From Streptomyces bambusae (lineage in GTDB: Bacteria; Actinomycetota; Actinomycetes; Streptomycetales; Streptomycetaceae): 64,000 nt of DNA. Shown here in pieces: positions 39,647 through 48,969 of the stretch. Made by a program: the position numbers and the translations under genes. The DNA lies in contig NZ_WTFF01000002.1 in assembly GCF_019400985.1 (NCBI RefSeq), positions 28,513-92,512 of the forward strand, read 5' to 3'. Position 1 is the stretch's first letter. Every line of letters begins with the position of its first letter. A model generated the notes under the pieces. The model searched no databases. It was not told the DNA's origin and saw only the letters and a program-made list of their open reading frames with translations.

Positions 39647-39847
39647 ACCTTCTGCGGCGGGGCGACGGGCCGGCCTCGGGTCCGGCGATGCGGGGCCGGG
39701 CGACAGCCGGTCGCGCAGCGCACGCGCTGACTCGCCGGAGCCGGCGAGCCCGGCGGGACCACCCCAACTGGCATGAATCCAGGCGTTCTCGGGGTGCAGT
39801 TCGGCCCCTCGATCACGAGGGTCCTCCGGACGGCGGACGGGTCTGGA

Positions 39848-39880
39848 CGTGGGGCGGCCCTCTCGGAGGGCCGCCCCACG
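39848..39880 (-). terminator. Terminator after the bL37-like gene
   Basis: A perfect 14-bp stem, CGTGGGGCGGCCCT with its complement, and a 5-nt loop end 14 bp downstream of the small minus-strand gene. The 200 bp to its left (39647-39847) hold no supported gene. Confidence 0.85.
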
Positions 39881-39894
39881 GGGTGGGCTGATGA

Positions 39895-39969
39895 CTAGCA
39901 GGAGGGTTTGCTGCCGTGGTTGGAGCCCTTCTTGCGGCGGGCCCTCTTCTTGCGTGCGCGCTTGGACAT
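39895..39969 (-). CDS. bL37-like small ribosomal protein, 24 residues
   Basis: A very basic 24-residue peptide, starting MSKRARKKRARRKKG and ending NHGSKPSC, from ATG 39969. GAAGGG lies about ten bases upstream and a strong terminator follows. The pattern (short K/R-rich head, then NHG-x-x-P near the end) matches bL37, the tiny actinobacterial 50S protein first seen in mycobacterial ribosome structures. The terminal Ser-Cys is unlike the usual ending, so this may be a paralogue. It lies 14 bp downstream of an SDR gene with which it is likely co-transcribed. Confidence 0.75.
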   Translation of the reverse strand: MSKRARKKRARRKKGSNHGSKPSC

Positions 39970-39983
39970 GTCTGTGGATCCCT

Positions 39984-40790
39984 TCAGGCGGTGTGGCCGA
40001 CGAGGAGGTCGGCGAGCTTGTTGAGGCGCTTGACGGTGCGGTCCTCGGTGGCGGCGGGGGCCGGGGCGACGCGCTCGGAGCGGTCGTAGTAGGCGCCGTT
40101 GACGATCTCCGTGGCCGGGTCGCAGAGCCGTACGACGTGCCGGGCGCCTTCGGCGGCCGGCGCACCTTCGTGCCCGTAGAGCGGGAGGAGGCCGGTCTCG
40201 CACACCCCGGGGTTGACGGAGACGGCGGTGACGCGCGGGTCGGCGGCGAAGACCGTCAGCGCGAGCTGCGACTGGGCGTAGGCGGCGAGGCGGGAGTAGC
40301 GCCGCACGCGCTGCGGGTCGTTCCACTGGATGGCGCCGGAGCGGTGCAGCGCGGAGGAGACGTTGACGACGCGGCCGCCCGGGTCGCTGGTGAGGGCGGG
40401 CTCCAGGAGGTTGGTGAGGAGGTAGTGGGCGAGGAAGTTGACCTGGAAGGCGATCTCGTTGCCGGCCTTGGGCTGGGTGTGGCGCTCGGGGGCGGCGATG
40501 GCCGCGTTGTTGACGAGTACGTCCAGGCGCGGGTGGTCGCGTACGACGGCGTGGGCGAGGTTCTCGACCTCCTCCAGGCGGGTGAAGTCGGCGGCGAGCG
40601 GCCGGAGCTGGGCGCCGGTGATGCCGGAGGTGGCGATCAGCCGGTCGGTGGCGGCCTGGGCCTCCTCGGGTGTGCGGCCGTGGAGGAGGACGGTGGCGCC
40701 GTGTTCGGCGAGCCGGCGGGCGGTCTCGTAGCCGATGCCGGAGGTGGCTCCGGTGACGAGGACGGTACGGCCGGACAGGGATGAAGACAT
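39984..40790 (-). CDS. Short-chain dehydrogenase/reductase
   Basis: 268 residues, Rossmann fold. The cofactor motif TGATSGIG is near residue 14, NNAAIAAP near 95, and the catalytic pattern is Ser (VNVSS) followed by Y-x-x-x-Q (SRLAAYAQSQ) rather than the usual Y-x-x-x-K. The Lys to Gln change is seen in the WWOX/retinol-dehydrogenase-like branch annotated as SDR in Streptomyces, though it may lower activity. ATG 40790. Its substrate is unknown; the only gene in the same direction is the bL37-like one downstream. Confidence 0.82.
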   Translation of the reverse strand: MSSSLSGRTVLVTGATSGIGYETARRLAEHGATVLLHGRTPEEAQAATDRLIATSGITGAQLRPLAADFTRLEEVENLAHAVVRDHPRLDVLVNNAAIAAPERHTQPKAGNEIAFQVNFLAHYLLTNLLEPALTSDPGGRVVNVSSALHRSGAIQWNDPQRVRRYSRLAAYAQSQLALTVFAADPRVTAVSVNPGVCETGLLPLYGHEGAPAAEGARHVVRLCDPATEIVNGAYYDRSERVAPAPAATEDRTVKRLNKLADLLVGHTA

Positions 40791-41261
40791 GGCGGGTTCC
40801 TGGATGAGGGCATGCCTGACGTGCCCGGCACCCCGGCGCGAGGCGGGGGGCGTGGGCTCAGGTCATGCGGTGAAGGTGAAGGTGAGGATGCGTACGGAGC
40901 CGCGGTCAGCGCCCATCAGGGGGCTGGTGGCAGGTACGCGGAGGACGCGCGGCCGATGTCAGAGGGCGGCCGGGCGGACAGCGGGCGCCGTCGGCTGCAC
41001 CGGATTCGGTGGCCGATCGTCGTAGCGCGGACCGCTGTTCATGTCGCAATCCCAGCGCATCGGGGACACGGAGGCAAGTGGCCGGGCGGCTTCTTGACGG
41101 CGTTCTGATGACTCTTCGCCAGGGGCGCGTCAAAGATCGACTTCCGCGCGGAAGGAACCCGTCGACGCCCGGGCGGCGCAGGCGTCGTCGCCCATGTGGT
41201 CCCGCCGCGACGCCGACGCCGTGATCTGCCGGCTGCGCTTCCGGATCACCTCCGACACACA
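40791..41261. other. Long intergenic region upstream of kdpB, left part
   Basis: No gene is supported between the SDR start and the repeats at 41262. A perfect 14-bp palindrome, CTTCCGCGCGGAAG, is at 41141-41154, and a short GTGAAG repeat is at 40869-40887. Open frames on either strand lack ribosome-binding sites and recognisable protein features. Confidence 0.45.
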
Positions 41262-41303
41262 CTGACGGGCGTTGACGCACCTCTGACGGCGACTTGACGC
41301 GCC
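41262..41303 (+). repeat. Direct repeat upstream of kdpB
   Basis: Two copies of a 20-21-bp unit, CTGACGGGCGTTGACGCACC and CTGACGGCGACTTGACGCGCC, start 21 bp apart, or two turns of DNA. Each contains TGACG twice. Such spacing suits a dimeric response regulator (a KdpE-like protein would be an obvious candidate), but the binder is unknown. Confidence 0.55.
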
Positions 41304-41432
41304 TCGTGCGCCGCCATCAAGAAGGTGCCAATTCCCGCGTTCACATCGGCATTTCCCATGGAACGGGCAGTAGCTTCCTGCCTGTCGCGCCGCCGGGGAC
41401 CTCGAATGCTCACATGACGGCCGAGGGGGTCC

Positions 41433-43673
41433 ATGGAGACGGTCCCCGGCGGCGACACCCCTCCCGCCCCCGGCCACCAGCCGCCAGGGCTGCCACGCCT
41501 CAAACCCATCCAGAAGGTCTTCATGCCTCCCGCCGCCGCGCAGCACGTTCCTCCGGGTCTCGGGACCCCTCCGCGGACTCCGACCAACCGACCGTCCCGG
41601 AAACGCCCCGGCCAGGTGAACGCGGTGGACCCCGAGCTCCTGGCCGCCTCCGCGCGAGAGGCAGTCGGCAAACTCCACCCGCGCGAACTGGCGAAGAAGC
41701 CGGTGCTGTTCGTCGTCGCCGTCGGATCCGTGCTGACCACGCTCTCGGCGCTCATCCACCCGTCCGTGTTCACCTGGGTGATCAGCGTCTGGCTCTGGCT
41801 GACGGTCCTCTTCGCCAACCTCGCCGAGGCCGTCGCCGAAGGCCGGGGCCGGGCCCAGGCCGAGTCGCTGCGCAAGGCCCGCACGGACACGGTCGCCGTG
41901 CGGCTGAACCACTGGACGTACGGCGCGAACCTGCGGCACGCGGAGACCGAGGTGGTCACGCCCGCCGAGCTCCAGCCCTTCGACTTCGTCCTCGTCGAGG
42001 CCGGCGAGCTGATCCCGGCCGACGGCGACGTGGTCGACGGGGCCGCGATGGTGGACGAGTCGGCCGTCACCGGCGAATCGGCCCCGGTCCTGCGGGAAGC
42101 GGGCGGCGACCGGTCCGGGGTCACCGGCGGTACGACCGTGCTGTCCGACTCGGTCGTCGTACGAGTCACCTCGCGCCCGGGGAACAGCTTCATCGACCGG
42201 ATGATCGCCCTGGTCGAGGGCGCCACCCGGCAGAAGACCCCGAACGAGATCGCGCTGAACATCCTGCTGGCCGCCCTGACCGTCGTCTTCATCCTGGTGG
42301 TCGTCACCATCCAGCCGATGGCCGCCTACGCGCACGCCGCCCAGTCCACGACCGTCCTGGTCGCCCTCCTCGTCACCCTCATCCCCACCACGATCGGCGC
42401 CCTGCTGTCGGCGATCGGCATCGCGGGCATGGACCGGCTCGTCCAGCGCAACGTCATCGCCATGAGCGGACGCGCGGTCGAGGCGGCCGGAGACGTGAAC
42501 ACCCTGCTCCTCGACAAGACCGGCACCATCACCCTCGGCAACCGCGAGGCCGCGGCCTTCATCCCGCTGCCCGGCGTGGACCACCTCAAGCTCGCGGACG
42601 CCGCCCAGCTGTCCTCGCTCGCCGACGAGACGCCCGAGGGCCGGTCCGTCGTCGCGCTCGCCCAGCAGTACGGACTGCAGCCGGCGACCGCGGAGGACCT
42701 CAGCAATCCGCGGTTCACCGAGTTCAGTGCCCGGACCCGGATGAGCGGCGTGAACCTGAGCTGGGCGGGCGGGGCCGGCTGCGCCATCCGCAAGGGCGCG
42801 ACGACGCAGATCTGCGACTGGGTCACCCTGCGCGGCGGGACCGTACCGCCGGAGGCCGAGGCGTGGTCGGCCGTCGTATCGGAATCCGGGGGTACGCCTC
42901 TGCTGGTGGCGGTCCACGACTGGGACGGGCCGAGGGTGCTCGGCATCATCCACCTCAAGGACGTCGTCAAGGAAGGCATCCGGGAGCGGTTCGCGGAGCT
43001 GCGCAGCATGGGCATCCGTACCGTCATGGTGACCGGCGACAACGAACTGACGGCCCGCGCCATCGCCGTCGAGGCCGGGGTCGACGAGTACCTCGCCGAA
43101 GCCACCCCCGAGGACAAGCTCGCCCTCATCAAGCGGGAGCAGGCGGGCGGCAAGCTCGTCGCGATGACCGGTGACGGCACGAACGACGCCCCGGCGCTCG
43201 CCCAGGCGGACGTGGGCGTGGCGATGAACACGGGCACCTCGGCCGCCAAGGAGGCCGGGAACATGGTCGACCTGGACTCCAACCCCACCAAGCTCATCGA
43301 CATCGTCGAGATCGGCAAGCAGCTCCTCATCACCCGGGGAGCCCTGACCACCTTCTCGATCACGAACGACGTCGCGAAGTACTTCGCGATCATCCCGGCC
43401 ATGTTCACGGCCGCCTACCCGGGCCTCGAAGCCCTCAACATCATGGGCCTGAGCAGCCCGACCTCCGCCATCACCTCGGCGATCATCTTCAACGCCCTGA
43501 TCATCATCGCCCTCATCCCGCTCGCGCTGCGCGGCGTCCGCTACAAGCCGGCCTCCGCGCACGACCTGCTGCGCCGCAACCTCGGCGTCTACGGCCTCGG
43601 CGGCCTGATCCTGCCCTTCGTCGGCATCAAGCTCATCGACCTGCTGGTGTCGGCCATCCCCGGCCTCGGCTGA
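41433..43673 (+). CDS. kdpB: Orphan K+-transporting ATPase subunit B (KdpB)
   Basis: P-type ATPase subunit, up to 746 residues. TGESAP is near 213, the phosphorylated Asp is in [13 protein letters not shown] near 361, and [43 protein letters not shown] is near 580. The transmembrane [18 protein letters not shown] segment is typical of KdpB. ATG 41433 is only three to four bases after GAGGGGG; ATG 41523, behind AGAAGG, is an equally good start and would remove a Pro-rich leader. KdpB normally works only within KdpFABC, yet no kdpA, kdpC or kdpF flanks it here. Either the partners are elsewhere, or it does something else. Confidence 0.88.
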   Translation: METVPGGDTPPAPGHQPPGLPRLKPIQKVFMPPAAAQHVPPGLGTPPRTPTNRPSRKRPGQVNAVDPELLAASAREAVGKLHPRELAKKPVLFVVAVGSVLTTLSALIHPSVFTWVISVWLWLTVLFANLAEAVAEGRGRAQAESLRKARTDTVAVRLNHWTYGANLRHAETEVVTPAELQPFDFVLVEAGELIPADGDVVDGAAMVDESAVTGESAPVLREAGGDRSGVTGGTTVLSDSVVVRVTSRPGNSFIDRMIALVEGATRQKTPNEIALNILLAALTVVFILVVVTIQPMAAYAHAAQSTTVLVALLVTLIPTTIGALLSAIGIAGMDRLVQRNVIAMSGRAVEAAGDVNTLLLDKTGTITLGNREAAAFIPLPGVDHLKLADAAQLSSLADETPEGRSVVALAQQYGLQPATAEDLSNPRFTEFSARTRMSGVNLSWAGGAGCAIRKGATTQICDWVTLRGGTVPPEAEAWSAVVSESGGTPLLVAVHDWDGPRVLGIIHLKDVVKEGIRERFAELRSMGIRTVMVTGDNELTARAIAVEAGVDEYLAEATPEDKLALIKREQAGGKLVAMTGDGTNDAPALAQADVGVAMNTGTSAAKEAGNMVDLDSNPTKLIDIVEIGKQLLITRGALTTFSITNDVAKYFAIIPAMFTAAYPGLEALNIMGLSSPTSAITSAIIFNALIIIALIPLALRGVRYKPASAHDLLRRNLGVYGLGGLILPFVGIKLIDLLVSAIPGLG

Positions 43674-43823
43674 CATCGGCCAAGGGCGCCGGACCCCTGC
43701 TTCGCCGCCGCGTGCGTTCCGGCTGTGCCGGGTACCCCGTGCAGCCGGTGGGCGGGTGGTTGGCAGGATGAAGGCTTTGGTCGCGGGGGCGGTTTGCCGC
43801 CCGCAGGGAAAGTGAGTTGAAGA

Positions 43824-44420
43824 TTGCGTACGTGGACACGGGCTGCACGGGCGGCGGTCAGTGGTGTGACTCTGGCTGTCGTGCTGACCGGCTGCAACGG
43901 TATGGACGTGGGGAAGGGCAGCGGCTCTTCGTCGCCGAGCCCCGGTGCGAGCGCCAGGACGACGTTCAAGCTGGGTGAGGCCGGCCCGGAGATGGAAAGC
44001 GCGAAGCAGAAGTCGGCGGATGCCAAGTACACGGTTGCCCCCACGCGGGTGGAGACCGGCACCAAGGCCGACATGGACGGCTCCGGGCTGCGGAAGGACG
44101 ACAAGGACGGCCCTCGGATACCGGTGTTCGTCTGGTCCACGCTCACCCACAAGAGCGGCTCGGCCATGGAGGTCGGAGACATGGACGACGACCTGGTCGT
44201 CCGGACGAACACGGGCTACCGCACCCGGCCTCTGATCGTCTTCATGGGCTCGGCCACATGGCCCAACTGCCCTGCGACGGATGACAGCAAGCAGCTCAGC
44301 GCGGGCCAGTCGGAAAAGGTGTGTACCGCCTTCCTCATCCCTGAGGGCCAGACCGCCGCCGCGGTGGAGGTGACCCGGGGCTTCCACGCGAAACCCCTGG
44401 AGTGGCCGCTCAACGGCTGA
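43824..44420 (+). CDS. Putative lipoprotein of unknown function
   Basis: 198 residues from TTG 43824; an in-frame stop at 43818-43820 rules out a longer form, and this is the only start that gives the signal. The lipobox VLTGC ends near residue 24. Next come a Ser/Gly/Pro-rich tether and a single beta-rich domain resembling extracytoplasmic immunoglobulin-like lipoproteins of Streptomyces (IPVFVWSTLTHKSGSAMEVGDMDDDLVVRTNTG). Two further Cys (NCPATD and KVCTAF) may form a disulfide. No function can be assigned. A hairpin follows the stop. Confidence 0.78.
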   Translation: MRTWTRAARAAVSGVTLAVVLTGCNGMDVGKGSGSSSPSPGASARTTFKLGEAGPEMESAKQKSADAKYTVAPTRVETGTKADMDGSGLRKDDKDGPRIPVFVWSTLTHKSGSAMEVGDMDDDLVVRTNTGYRTRPLIVFMGSATWPNCPATDDSKQLSAGQSEKVCTAFLIPEGQTAAAVEVTRGFHAKPLEWPLNG

Positions 44421-44439
44421 GACGCACGGCCGGTCCTGA

Positions 44440-44473
44440 CGCCCGTGTGCTGCCAGGAGGCGGCACACGGGCG
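44440..44473 (+). terminator. Hairpin after the lipoprotein gene
   Basis: A 15-bp stem with one G-T pair (CGCCCGTGTGCTGCC with GGCGGCACACGGGCG) and a 4-nt AGGA loop begin 20 bp after the stop. Confidence 0.85.
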
Positions 44474-44616
44474 TCCCTGGACCCCGGTCGGCGGGGAGAC
44501 GGCAGGGGCCGCCGATTCAGGCCGGGATCACCGCAACGGCCGGATCCTGACCGGCTTTTGCCCACACCGGCAGCAGGCCGCCGACGCGTGTGTCAGGGGG
44601 CGGACCGTGCGCTGGT

Positions 44617-45156
44617 TCACGTGGAGTGCGCCACGATCTGGAAGACCACCCAGCAGGCCCAGGCCAGGGGAATGAGGGCCACATACGCATGCGGGCGGCG
44701 GAGCACCGGTCGGCCCGCGTCGAGGTGGACGTGTCCCGGGGCGGGCGGCGAGGGGGGAAGCTTGCTGTACTTCAGGTAGGAGAACAGGTTCCACAGGAGT
44801 GTGAACGGGTTGAAGATCACCAGCGAGAGCGGCCCCCACCAGCCCAGGCACAGCGCTCTGGTGGTCATCTGCCGGACGACGGCCGTGCCGCAGGCCCGGC
44901 AGAACGGCCCGTCCAGATGCTCGAACCTCATCACGATGAGAATGCCCACGTGCGACCGGATCTTGAAGTTTCCGGCACTCCGGCCGCCACAGGCGCGGCA
45001 GGCAGGCTGCGCGTGAGCGGTGGGAGCCGGCGTGCCGTAGCCGCCGGGCGCGGGCGTGAAGCTCCCCGGTGCCGGGTGGTAGCCATGACCTCCGGGTGCG
45101 TTGTACGGGTTGCCGGTCACAGGGGTGTGGTCGGCCGGGTGGTGCGGTGTTGCCAT
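44617..45156 (-). CDS. Hypothetical membrane protein with two CxxC pairs
   Basis: 179 residues from ATG 45156, with GGAG about a dozen bases upstream. The first 55 residues are Pro/Gly/His/Tyr-rich and probably disordered. Then come CRACGG and CRACG, 30-odd residues apart, forming a likely zinc ribbon, and two hydrophobic segments (LCLGWWGPLSLVIFNPFTLLW and AYVALIPLAWACWVVFQIV). The layout matches small actinobacterial TM2-like or zinc-ribbon membrane proteins. No function assigned. It may be transcribed alone. Confidence 0.7.
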   Translation of the reverse strand: MATPHHPADHTPVTGNPYNAPGGHGYHPAPGSFTPAPGGYGTPAPTAHAQPACRACGGRSAGNFKIRSHVGILIVMRFEHLDGPFCRACGTAVVRQMTTRALCLGWWGPLSLVIFNPFTLLWNLFSYLKYSKLPPSPPAPGHVHLDAGRPVLRRPHAYVALIPLAWACWVVFQIVAHST

Positions 45157-45501
45157 GATGGGACAGGTCTCCGAGCTGCTCGTGCGTGCTGACACCAGCC
45201 GCGGACGGCAGGCGCTCACCGGTGGGGGCCGGATGAGTACGCCGACCGCGGTGGCTTGAGTACAAGAGCCGAGACGACCGGCCGGGGTCTGCGGTTCCAT
45301 CAGGCGCCCTGTCACGGGACCCGGATGTGGGCGGAGCGACGGCGCCGAACGCTCCGTCGTCGCGAAGGCCATGCCCGCTTCTGCGCCCGCCGGCAGCGCG
45401 ACGTCGCCGGCGCGCTTGATGCGTCGGCCTGCTGCCGGCGCCCGAGGCGGCGGCGCTGCGACTCGGCGTCCCGCTCAGGCGGTTCGGGACCTTCGGTACG
45501 T
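45157..45501. other. Intergenic region between two minus-strand genes
   Basis: 345 bp downstream of the peptidase gene and upstream of the membrane-protein gene. The membrane-protein frame stays open for 216 bp upstream of its ATG, but without a ribosome-binding site or conserved-looking residues, so I treat it as untranslated. No clear terminator. Confidence 0.45.
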
Positions 45502-47034
45502 TCAGTCGGTGCAGTCCGTGTCCTGGGCGGGGCGCTTGCCGGTCGTCAGGAATTCGGTGACCAGGCGGTTCCCGCACGCGTTGCCGTTGGTCAGGTACAT
45601 GCCGTGGCCGCCCTGGTCGACGGAGACCAGGCGGGCCCGCTCGCCGAAGGCCTCGCGCATCTTCAGGGCGCCCGCGTACGGGGTCGAGGGGTCGCGGCGG
45701 CTCTGGACCATCAGGATGTTGGACGGGCCGGCGGAGGTGATCCGGGTGGGCCTGTGCTCGGGCTTGTTCTTCCAGAAGGCGCAGGGCGTCACGTTCGCCG
45801 GCATACCGGCCGTCAGCGGGTGGGCGGCTCGGTCGGCGGCCACGGCCCGCTCGTGGCGGGCCGTCGGCGTGCGCCCCCAGTCGACGTCGTTGCAGATCAC
45901 GGCGATGGTGAGCGCGGCGTCCTCGTCGCGCAGCGGCTGGGCCAGTTCGGGCGGCAGGACCGGGGTCTGCCGCGGATCCCGGGCCGCTTGGACGAGCCGG
46001 GCGAGGGCGGGGAAGTTCGCGTCGCCGTACAGGGCGTTCTGCAGCGCCTGGCGCAGTCCGTTGCCGGTCAGCGGCGTGCCCGGCGTCGTCGACGCCTTCG
46101 GCGCGCGGTCCAGCTCGGCCGCGAGCGCCAGCACCAGCGGCCGCACCTCCTCGGCCCGCTCCGCCAGCCGCAGGCCGTCGCGGTCCCGGTCGGGACGGGC
46201 CGCCCACGCGGCGAAGTCCGGGAAGCGGTCGTCCATGCCCTGCGCCATGTTCGCCAGCCAGCCCTTCGCGAGCCGTTTCGGGTCGGGGTCGCCCATGCTG
46301 TCGAGCACCCAGCGATCGGTGTGCTGCGGGTAGCGCTGCGCGTACACGGCGCCGACGTACGATCCGTACGAGACGCCCCACGCGGACAGCGTGCGCTCGC
46401 CCAGCGCCTCGCGCAGGAGGTCCATGTCGCGGACCTGGTTGGCGGTGGTGAAGCTGCGCAGCACGGCGCCGCCGGCCCGGTCGCAGGCCTCGGCGGTCCG
46501 CCGGGAGCGGGCGACGTTCTCGGAGATCCCGCCGCCCGGGGCCGGCCACGACCTCAGCGCCGTCAGATAGCGGTCCTCGGGGGCGAGGCCGCAGCTCGCG
46601 GTGGTGCTGCCGCCGACGCCGCGCGGGTCGAAGGCGACGAGGTCGTAGGCGCCCGCCAGTTCCCGCTGGAGCGCCGCGCCCTTCTGCGTCAGCCGGCGCA
46701 CCCCCGAACCGCCCGGGCCGCCGGGCAGGACGACGAGCGTGCCGCGCCGGGCGGCGGGCCGGTCGCTGCGGATCCGGGAGACCGCGATACTGACGTGCGG
46801 TCCCTGGGGGTCGGCGTGGTCCAGCGGCACCTCCAGCTGCGCGCATTCCTGCGTCTCCGGGCCCTCGGGGACGGCGCACGGCCGCCAGGTGAGTTCCGGG
46901 ACGTAGGCGCGGGCCGGAGCGCCGGCGCGGGACGGAGTGGCTGCCGCGGCGGGCACGGCAGTGGGCGCCAGGGTGGCTGCCGCGACGGCGGTGGCGGCGA
47001 TGAGCAGGGCGGTCCTCTTCGGGTGAGTCGTCAT
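45502..47034 (-). CDS. Secreted alpha/beta-hydrolase, tripeptidyl aminopeptidase (SlpD/TAP) type
   Basis: 510 residues from ATG 47034. The signal peptide (1 to about 32) is followed by an alpha/beta-hydrolase core with the oxyanion segment LPGGPGGSG and nucleophile Ser in WGVSYGSYVG near residue 220. The TAP C-terminal domain carries the catalytic Asp (QSRRDPSTPYAGA) and His (DQGGHGMYLTNGNACG). Streptomyces members trim tri- or dipeptides from exported proteins. Monocistronic on the minus strand and divergent from the NRPS cluster, of which it is probably not a part. Confidence 0.92.
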   Translation of the reverse strand: MTTHPKRTALLIAATAVAAATLAPTAVPAAAATPSRAGAPARAYVPELTWRPCAVPEGPETQECAQLEVPLDHADPQGPHVSIAVSRIRSDRPAARRGTLVVLPGGPGGSGVRRLTQKGAALQRELAGAYDLVAFDPRGVGGSTTASCGLAPEDRYLTALRSWPAPGGGISENVARSRRTAEACDRAGGAVLRSFTTANQVRDMDLLREALGERTLSAWGVSYGSYVGAVYAQRYPQHTDRWVLDSMGDPDPKRLAKGWLANMAQGMDDRFPDFAAWAARPDRDRDGLRLAERAEEVRPLVLALAAELDRAPKASTTPGTPLTGNGLRQALQNALYGDANFPALARLVQAARDPRQTPVLPPELAQPLRDEDAALTIAVICNDVDWGRTPTARHERAVAADRAAHPLTAGMPANVTPCAFWKNKPEHRPTRITSAGPSNILMVQSRRDPSTPYAGALKMREAFGERARLVSVDQGGHGMYLTNGNACGNRLVTEFLTTGKRPAQDTDCTD

Positions 47035-47220
47035 GCGTCAAAGCCTTGTTGACATGGCGTCACGCCCCCATCCGGCAGCCCGCCCGAACCGGGGTGGGGC
47101 CAGCCCCACCCAGCCGGCACCGGCACGCATCCCTCCGACCGCCCGGCCGGCACCTGCCTGTCCGGGAACCCGGCTCCCTTTTCCATAACCTGGAGTTGGG
47201 GGTCTTATCAGCCGTCGGAA

Positions 47221-47234
47221 TGCAATTTTTTGCA
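47221..47234. promoter_or_regulatory. Inverted repeat TGCAA-TTTT-TTGCA
   Basis: Five-bp arms around a 4-T spacer lie 40 bp upstream of the -35 element at 47274. It is a candidate operator or activator site for the cluster, or for the divergent peptidase. No cluster regulator gene is present in the window. Confidence 0.45.
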
Positions 47235-47273
47235 CGGTGACCCAGCTCACGCCCAAGGTGGCTCCACGAGTTG

Positions 47274-47303
47274 TTGACGCGACCGCCGGCCCGTGATTAA
47301 CGT
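47274..47303 (+). promoter_or_regulatory. Candidate sigma-70 (HrdB-type) promoter for the NRPS cluster
   Basis: TTGACG at 47274-47279 and TAACGT at 47298-47303 are separated by 18 bp, in an AT-rich window. It lies 330 bp before the ATP-grasp start codon. The transcription start has not been mapped. Confidence 0.5.
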
Positions 47304-47634
47304 CGCATTGCCGCGCACCGGTCGTGGCTCGATCTTCGAATATTCACGTGGGGAAACCGGTGGCAGCGCCTCCCGAAATTTCGGGGACCGGCTGCCAGGG
47401 GGGAAGCGTTTGCATTCCGGGGGATCTCATCGGCGCCGGCGGACGCCCGCGAACTGATCCGCTGCCGGGCACGATCCGCCGCTGCCTTCCGCGGCCGGGG
47501 CCCGGACGCCTGCCGTACGTGAGCCGCCCGACCGTGGCGGCCACGCCGTGTCCGCCGGTCCGGCGCGCACACCCACGACTGCACGGCAGCACCGCCGGCA
47601 CCGACGCGCCGGCGTCGAGGGGGAATTCGTTGCC

Positions 47635-48798
47635 ATGGAAAAGATCGACAGGAACGGGCCCGTCGTCCTCATCGGGGCGAAACCCGTGGACGGTTTCCGG
47701 ACACTGGCCCGCATGAACATTCCGTTCCTCTGGATCGTCGATCCGGAGGAGAAAGCTCCCGCGACCGTCGCCGGGGCGATCGACGTCATTCACGCGCCCT
47801 ACCGGAATGATCCCCTCTGCGTGCTCGGAATACCGCTGCCCGTCTCCGTGCGCGCGGTCCTTTCCTTCACCGAGCTCGGCTCGCTCCCGGCCGCCCTCCT
47901 CTCCGAGGCCCTCGGCCTGCCGACCGTCCCCGTCCGCGCGGTGCTGCGGACCCGGGACAAGCTGCTGATGCGCCGCACCCTGGCCGGGGTGCTGGACCAG
48001 CCGGCGTTCGGCGTCGTCGGCCGGGACGAACCGGCCCCCGGCGACTTCCCCCTCGTCGCCAAGCCCGTGGACGGCTCCGGCAGCCGCAACGTCGAGTACG
48101 TACCCGATGCGACCGCCCATGCGCAGCGGCGGACCGCGCTCGCGGGACACCTGTGGGAGTCCTTCCTCACCGGCGTCGAGTACAGCGTCGAGGCCGTCTC
48201 CTTCGAGGGCCGCCACCGGATCCTCGGCATCACCCGCAAACGGACCAACGGCCGGCCCTACTTCATCGAGACCGGCCACGAGGTGCCCGCCGCACTGGGC
48301 CCGCAGGAGGAGCAGGCGATCCACAGCTGCGTCCGGCGGTGCCTGGACGCCCTGGAGATCACGGTCGGGGCCTCGCACACCGAAGTCATGGTCGAGGACG
48401 GGCGGGCCGTACTGATCGAGACCCACACCCGCGGCGGCGGCGACCGGATCCCGCTGCTGACCCGCCTGGTGACCGGCGCCGACCAGTACGAGCTCGCCGT
48501 GCAGTCGGTCCTGCCCTGGGCCCCGGTGCGCACCACCGCACCCGAGTTCGGCTGCGCCGAGGTGCGGTACTTCCCGTGGCAGGACGTGACGGTCGACGCG
48601 GTGGACGGCCTGGCGGACTGCCGGGCGGCCGACGGCGTGGTCGAGGCCGAGGTCCAGGTGGGCGCCGGGGACCGGATTCCGGTCTGGCGCTACAGCCACG
48701 AACGGCCCGGCCATGTCGTCGTCGGCGCCGACGACCGCGACGAACTGCGCCGTCGCGTCACCGACGCCGTGGCCCGGGTGCGCCCACGCTTCCGCTGA
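47635..48798 (+). CDS. ATP-grasp ligase
   Basis: 387 residues from ATG 47635, eleven bases after GAGGGGG. ATP-grasp fold: FPLVAKPVDGSGSRNV is the nucleotide-binding loop, GVEYSVEAVSFEGRHRILGITRK is the central sheet, and VMVEDGRAVLIETHTRGGGDRIP holds the metal-binding acidic residues. Such enzymes activate a carboxylate as an acyl phosphate and join it to an amine, often an amino acid in natural-product pathways. It is the first gene of the NRPS cluster; it may supply or extend a building block, or add an amino acid outside the assembly line. The substrate cannot be read from sequence. Confidence 0.88.
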   Translation: MEKIDRNGPVVLIGAKPVDGFRTLARMNIPFLWIVDPEEKAPATVAGAIDVIHAPYRNDPLCVLGIPLPVSVRAVLSFTELGSLPAALLSEALGLPTVPVRAVLRTRDKLLMRRTLAGVLDQPAFGVVGRDEPAPGDFPLVAKPVDGSGSRNVEYVPDATAHAQRRTALAGHLWESFLTGVEYSVEAVSFEGRHRILGITRKRTNGRPYFIETGHEVPAALGPQEEQAIHSCVRRCLDALEITVGASHTEVMVEDGRAVLIETHTRGGGDRIPLLTRLVTGADQYELAVQSVLPWAPVRTTAPEFGCAEVRYFPWQDVTVDAVDGLADCRAADGVVEAEVQVGAGDRIPVWRYSHERPGHVVVGADDRDELRRRVTDAVARVRPRFR

Positions 48799-48969
48799 CC
48801 GAACCCCCCGCCCTGCCCGCGCTTCCGCCGACCGACCTCCGCCCCGCCCGCCACGCGGCCGCCTTCCGGCTGCCCTGACCGCTGCCCCACGACACCGCTG
48901 CCGCATGACTACTGCCCGCGACACCGCAGCCCCGCGCCTTCCCCGAACCACCGTCCGACGAGGAGACCC

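Larger units (their letters stand above)
47035..47634. other. 600-bp promoter and leader region of the NRPS cluster
   Basis: There is no supported gene. It is notably AT-richer around 47165-47345 than its surroundings and contains a TGCAA/TTGCA inverted repeat and a sigma-70-like promoter, listed separately. About 330 bp of leader lies between that promoter and the ATP-grasp start. In-frame sequence upstream of that start back to 47548 is Arg/Thr-rich and unlike a protein. Confidence 0.5.

Noticed and set aside
39984..40790. The SDR as part of the xylan or arabinose pathway
   Set aside because: It is separated from the CAZyme region by terminators and faces the other way, sharing a likely transcript only with the bL37-like gene.
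40906..41280. A 124-residue minus-strand open frame in the region upstream of kdpB
   Set aside because: The translation is Arg/Pro-rich with no domain or ribosome-binding site, and it would cross the direct repeats.
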